From: Saccoglossus kowalevskii
Lineage: Eukaryota; Hemichordata; Enteropneusta; Harrimaniidae
Assembly: GCF_000003605.2 (NCBI RefSeq)
Contig: NW_003113973.1
Coordinates: 128,022 to 138,999, forward strand
DNA: 10,978 nucleotides
Direction of reading: 5' to 3'
Position 1 is the stretch's first letter. Each line of letters starts with the position of its first letter. Shown one piece after another: positions 8,278-10,978 of this stretch. The notes beneath the pieces were generated by a model, which had not been told where the DNA came from, did no database searches, and saw only the letters and a program-made list of their open reading frames with translations. A program made the position numbers and the translations under genes.

Positions 8278-8635
8278 GTCGCCGTATTGTAACTTAGCGG
8301 TGTGGTGCTACGCGATCGTCGGTTCGAGCACAGATATCTTTTAGGCGCCATGGCCATACGCGCAGTAGATTTACTCATAATTTTTGAAAGTTGGTTATAA
8401 ATCGCATGACAATGTTCAAAAAGTGCCCCATCATTCACAATATAAATTTTTTCAGCATATGTCACCAGCCTATAATTTGAGATATGGCATAGTAACCTAT
8501 GGTAACAGCGTTATAATACTGACAAAATGGCCACTACACAACAAAAAGGCAACTACCATATTCCCAAAAATTAGGTTGGTGGCTCCCAACATTTTCAAGT
8601 CAATATGCTTTTATTGTCGCGGAGTACAATTTATA
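8278..8635 (+). mobile_element. tRNA-derived SINE-like element with (TAAA)n tail
   Basis: TAACTTAGCGG (8290-8300) matches the RNA polymerase III A box with one change from TRGCNNAGYGG, and GGTTCGAGCAC (8321-8331) matches the B box core GGTTCGA, 20 bases downstream as in tRNA-like promoters. The tRNA-like head is followed by about 300 bp of unrelated body that runs into the AAAT array, a common SINE tail. The ends are approximate. A minus-strand open frame at 8465-8193 covers the head and is taken as fortuitous. The element lies in the intron between the exons at 9655 and 8216. Confidence 0.45.
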
Positions 8636-8953
<318 letters not shown>

Positions 8954-9370
8954 ACTAGGTATTTGCATTGATGACTTGGCTGACATAGTATTGACCATGC
9001 CGAGTATGTGGTGATATTTAGTTGCATAAAATGCAGTTACCTTACGCCACATTTCATACAGGTTTTTGTTATATGCTCTCAAACGCTTTAATTTGGCGAT
9101 AGACAATTTATGGGCAATTTCGCGAGTCAGTTAAAATCGCAAAATTTTGTTGCTGTGAACATTGCTGTTTGATTACACGACACGGTGTGTGGGCGACTTT
9201 CGCGAAAGGTTGCTTACACGAATACCATACTAAAATCAGCACACTACTAAGCAGGGTGTTATATTCGTTGTGGGACGGTAAGTAATTGTATTAATCAAAA
9301 TTGATTTTCTATGCGATGGACGATGGAATAACGGATGAAATAATTCCACTACTTATCAGATATCATAACA

Positions 9371-9573
9371 TACTGAAAAATACTTTATTTTAGCTGGAAT
9401 TAATTTTCGCTGAATAGACTTTTTGTGTGTTTTGTGTGGATTTTATTTTCACTGATTTGAATTTAATATATAGAAAAAAAAAGTATATTCGCTGGATTTT
9501 ATTTTCACCGAATTATTCCCTCAGCGAAAATAGCGCAAATTAATTCCAAGCGAGAATAAAGTATTCCACAGTA
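9371..9573. mobile_element. TACTG-ended foldback (MITE-like) element in intron
   Basis: The left end TACTGAAAAATACTTTATT and the right end, read on the other strand as TACTGTGGAATACTTTATT, form inverted repeats of about 41 bp (9371-9411 and 9532-9573) that continue with GCT-GGAATTAATTT-CGCT. The outer TA on each side may be a target duplication. Size (203 bp), TACTG ends and repeated TTCGCTG/TTCACTG motifs inside make it a likely relative of the elements at 2789-3375, though the sequences differ. Confidence 0.7.
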
Positions 9574-9654
9574 ACATAAACTTAGACTAGAGTTGACGGT
9601 GAGAAAGTATAAATGTATAATAATACACGAGTCTGAGTAAAACCGGGTTCTTAC

Positions 9655-10462
9655 CTAGAAACACTTGTCAGATCATTTGTTGCATCAGTTTTCTTCTCGT
9701 CAATTGTTGTATTGCTTTCAATTAAAGTGGTTGCACTGGTATAATCGCTATTGCAGCTTGTTTCCGATGCAGTCTTATTATTATCTTTATCAGCGATTGG
9801 CAATGGACCGCTCTCATTCTTTGGGACAGCTTTATTCACTTTTGGGGAAGCGGTTGTCGCTGATGACAAACTAAAATGTTCCATTTGCATACCGGACCCT
9901 CTAGGCAAACTTTTTTGTGTCGCCGGTATATGCATTGAGTGCTTATCAAGTATGGGTTTATACGAGCATTCACTCGGCTTCAGGTTACCGATATCGCCAT
10001 GTGTGTTTTCCGACGCGCGTTTTTGTATATCGCCGTCTCCAATCACCCTACCAATGACAAATGAACTGCCGCTATTTGGAACACGTGACCGGATTGAGGA
10101 TGGGTAACGGTGGTATACATGGTTGCTATGCATTGGTCTGTAAGTTGACATGCTGGCTGAACTGACACCATCGATGAGAACTCGGCCGATTTTGACGGAA
10201 CTTGGATAACAGCTACGTGTGCGCAGATCCTCTAAATGTCGTGCACTGCCGTACGTCGTTGATGAACTACCGTAATTGTTCTGGTACATCCCGACCGAAC
10301 TAGGCCCATTAACCAGAACTTTACCAAGCTTTGCCGCAGACGAACCAACACTATTTCCCTTGACAGTGTCACCCATATCACCGCGGTATGTTTTCAATCT
10401 TCCCATCTTCAGGCTGACGTTACCGGATAATGTTCCGATAATATCCAAGTTGAATCCCAGAT
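9655..10462 (-). CDS. Large exon of the minus-strand Ser/Thr-rich protein gene
   Basis: The exon spans 808 bases between an acceptor (TATGTATATGTACAG, AG at 10464-10463) and a donor (TTCTAG/GTAAGA, GT at 9654-9653): 2 bases, 268 open codons, then AG. The peptide is Ser/Thr/Gly/Asn-rich and probably disordered. It contains a recurring core of hydrophobic-Gly-Arg/Lys-Val/Leu: SLKMGRLKTYRG, AKLGKVLVNGPSS, VKIGRVLIDGVSS, FVIGRVIGDGD, spaced 29-48 residues apart. The C-terminal part is Ser/Thr/Asp-rich with three of its four N-X-S/T sequons (NES, NKT, NTT). I do not recognise the family. The upstream boundary implies one base from an earlier exon. Alternatively translation starts in this exon at ATG 10406-10404, which has a strong context (AAGATGG) and would give a 350-residue protein. 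A T20 run lies about 38 bases upstream of the acceptor. Confidence 0.85.
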
Positions 10463-10499
10463 CTGTACATATACATAATATATACAACACAAATAAGTT

Positions 10500-10519
10500 A
10501 AAAAAAAAAAAAAAAAAAA
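10500..10519. repeat. A20 homopolymer
   Basis: Twenty consecutive A on the plus strand, i.e. a T20 run on the transcribed minus strand inside the intron before the large exon. It may strengthen the pyrimidine content upstream of the acceptor or may simply be slippage-derived. Confidence 0.9.
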
Positions 10520-10736
10520 CTATTTAAAGAGACAGAAACCTAGACTGTGAGTTATTGTGGATTGTATCGCGGTTCATGAAATGATCGCGTTCATGGCGTT
10601 GTAGCGAAAATTATACCAGATATAACAATGCATGATGTATTGCTAATATAAATACATTTGTAATCAGAAATCAAACCTACCAGATTTCCAATTAAACTTA
10701 CTTTTGGTTATTTCCGGTGATATTGATCACTCTTCT

Positions 10737-10763
10737 ACTTAATACTTTACTTAATACTTTACT
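10737..10763. repeat. Short tandem repeat of a 12-mer
   Basis: Just over two copies of the 12-mer TTAATACTTTAC (10737-10763). On the minus strand it lies in the putative first exon or first intron of the gene. No function is inferred. Confidence 0.7.
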
Positions 10764-10794
10764 CTTTCTACTTCTTTGCTGTATTCGCTGTTAC

Positions 10795-10867
10795 TAAAAT
10801 ACAACAGTAACAGTGCCGTACTAACGACATACGTCACAATCGACAATAATGTGTATGTACGCGTCAT
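10795..10867 (-). CDS. Alternative first coding exon with hydrophobic leader (weak)
   Basis: A minus-strand ATG at 10867-10865 opens a frame of 24 codons, MTRTYTLLSIVTYVVSTALL onward, that resembles a signal peptide or signal anchor. It is followed by one base and a possible donor A/GTAACA (GT at 10794-10793) in phase 1, the phase required by the exon at 10462 (joined codon AAT). It would make the protein enter the secretory pathway, which fits its seven N-X-S/T sequons, and give about 393 residues. Against it, the ATG context is poor (C at -3), the donor lacks G at -1 and +5, and a stronger donor (AAAA/GTAAGT at 10701-10700) exists further on. Confidence 0.35.
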
Positions 10868-10978
10868 GCGCGAGAGGGCGCACTTGAATCGAATTCGAAA
10901 GCGGTGACTGCGCCGACAGCGACCGGTGGTGGAATCAAGACGCCTTGTGTTAATCTGAATGAGAGTATCCTACAGGAT

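Larger units (their letters stand above)
10703..10978 (-). promoter_or_regulatory. CpG-rich 5' region of the minus-strand gene
   Basis: From about 10855 to 10935 the sequence is strikingly CpG-rich (GCGTCATGCGCGAGAGGGCG and flanks) against an AT-rich background, as at TATA-less gene starts. A CRE-like TACGTCAC lies at 10830-10837. A strong minus-strand donor (CCAAAA/GTAAGT, exon end 10702) could end a non-coding first exon. Joined to 10462, the frame has no upstream ATG after an in-frame TGA, so translation would then begin at 10406. The transcription start is not determinable by eye. Confidence 0.4.

Noticed and set aside
8193-8465. Minus-strand 90-codon open frame
   Set aside because: It overlaps the tRNA-like A and B boxes on the other strand and the real exon border at 8216, in a different frame. 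It is most likely fortuitous.
9048-9106. Exon-like minus-strand peptide KRLRAYNKNLYEMWRK before a GTAACT donor
   Set aside because: The donor is phase 0 and the neighbouring gene exons need phase 2, the frame meets a stop just upstream, and no good acceptor is present.
9665-10527. Plus-strand open frames opposite the large exon
   Set aside because: They are antisense shadows of the 268-codon minus-strand exon, with no splice sites or start contexts of their own.

Overview
This is a eukaryotic nuclear window. It is AT-rich, with long gene-poor stretches, GT-AG splice sites, AATAAA-type signals, dispersed repeats with inverted ends and large microsatellites. The repeat style (ACATGTACATGT and TACCGGTA words, a GAC-rich minisatellite followed by a terminal hairpin, and TACTGT-ended foldback elements) resembles what I know of molluscan, especially bivalve, genomes. 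That placement is inference. Nothing here is prokaryotic, and I found no CRISPR array, rRNA, intact tRNA or viral gene.

Right half (7469-10978): the best supported content is one multi-exon gene on the minus strand, read from right to left. Three coding exons (10462-9655, 8216-8055, 7634-7496) carry consensus splice sites and join in one open frame with matching intron phases. A stop codon at 7498-7496 is followed by AATAAA at 7474-7469. The product is an unrecognised Ser/Thr-rich protein of about 350-393 residues with a repeated Gly-Arg/Lys-Val core. Its 5' end is unresolved between two models. Its large intron (9654-8217) holds a TACTG-ended foldback element, a tRNA-derived SINE-like sequence and a (TAAA)n array of about 320 bp.

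Middle (about 5049-5460): a short minus-strand exon (5136-5049) starts at an ATG in good context, encodes a classic signal peptide and stops at a strong GTAAGT donor. It is the first coding exon of a secreted or membrane protein. Two DR1-like nuclear-receptor sites in inverted orientation lie about 255-300 bp upstream of its ATG. The downstream exons are uncertain. A 3' open exon at 820-532 is phase-compatible and so is a tiny exon-like segment near 3873, but neither is proven.

Left part and spacers: 1-375 is a dispersed repeat (two diverged 157-bp units, a GAC minisatellite, a terminal hairpin). 2789-3375 holds two copies of a short inverted-repeat element family; a similar element lies at 9371-9573. 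7014-7323 is a separate element of about 310 bp with 41-bp inverted ends. A further diverged repeat pair lies at 4485-4660 and 6584-6742. The remaining AT-rich DNA shows no convincing genes, and most open frames there look fortuitous.
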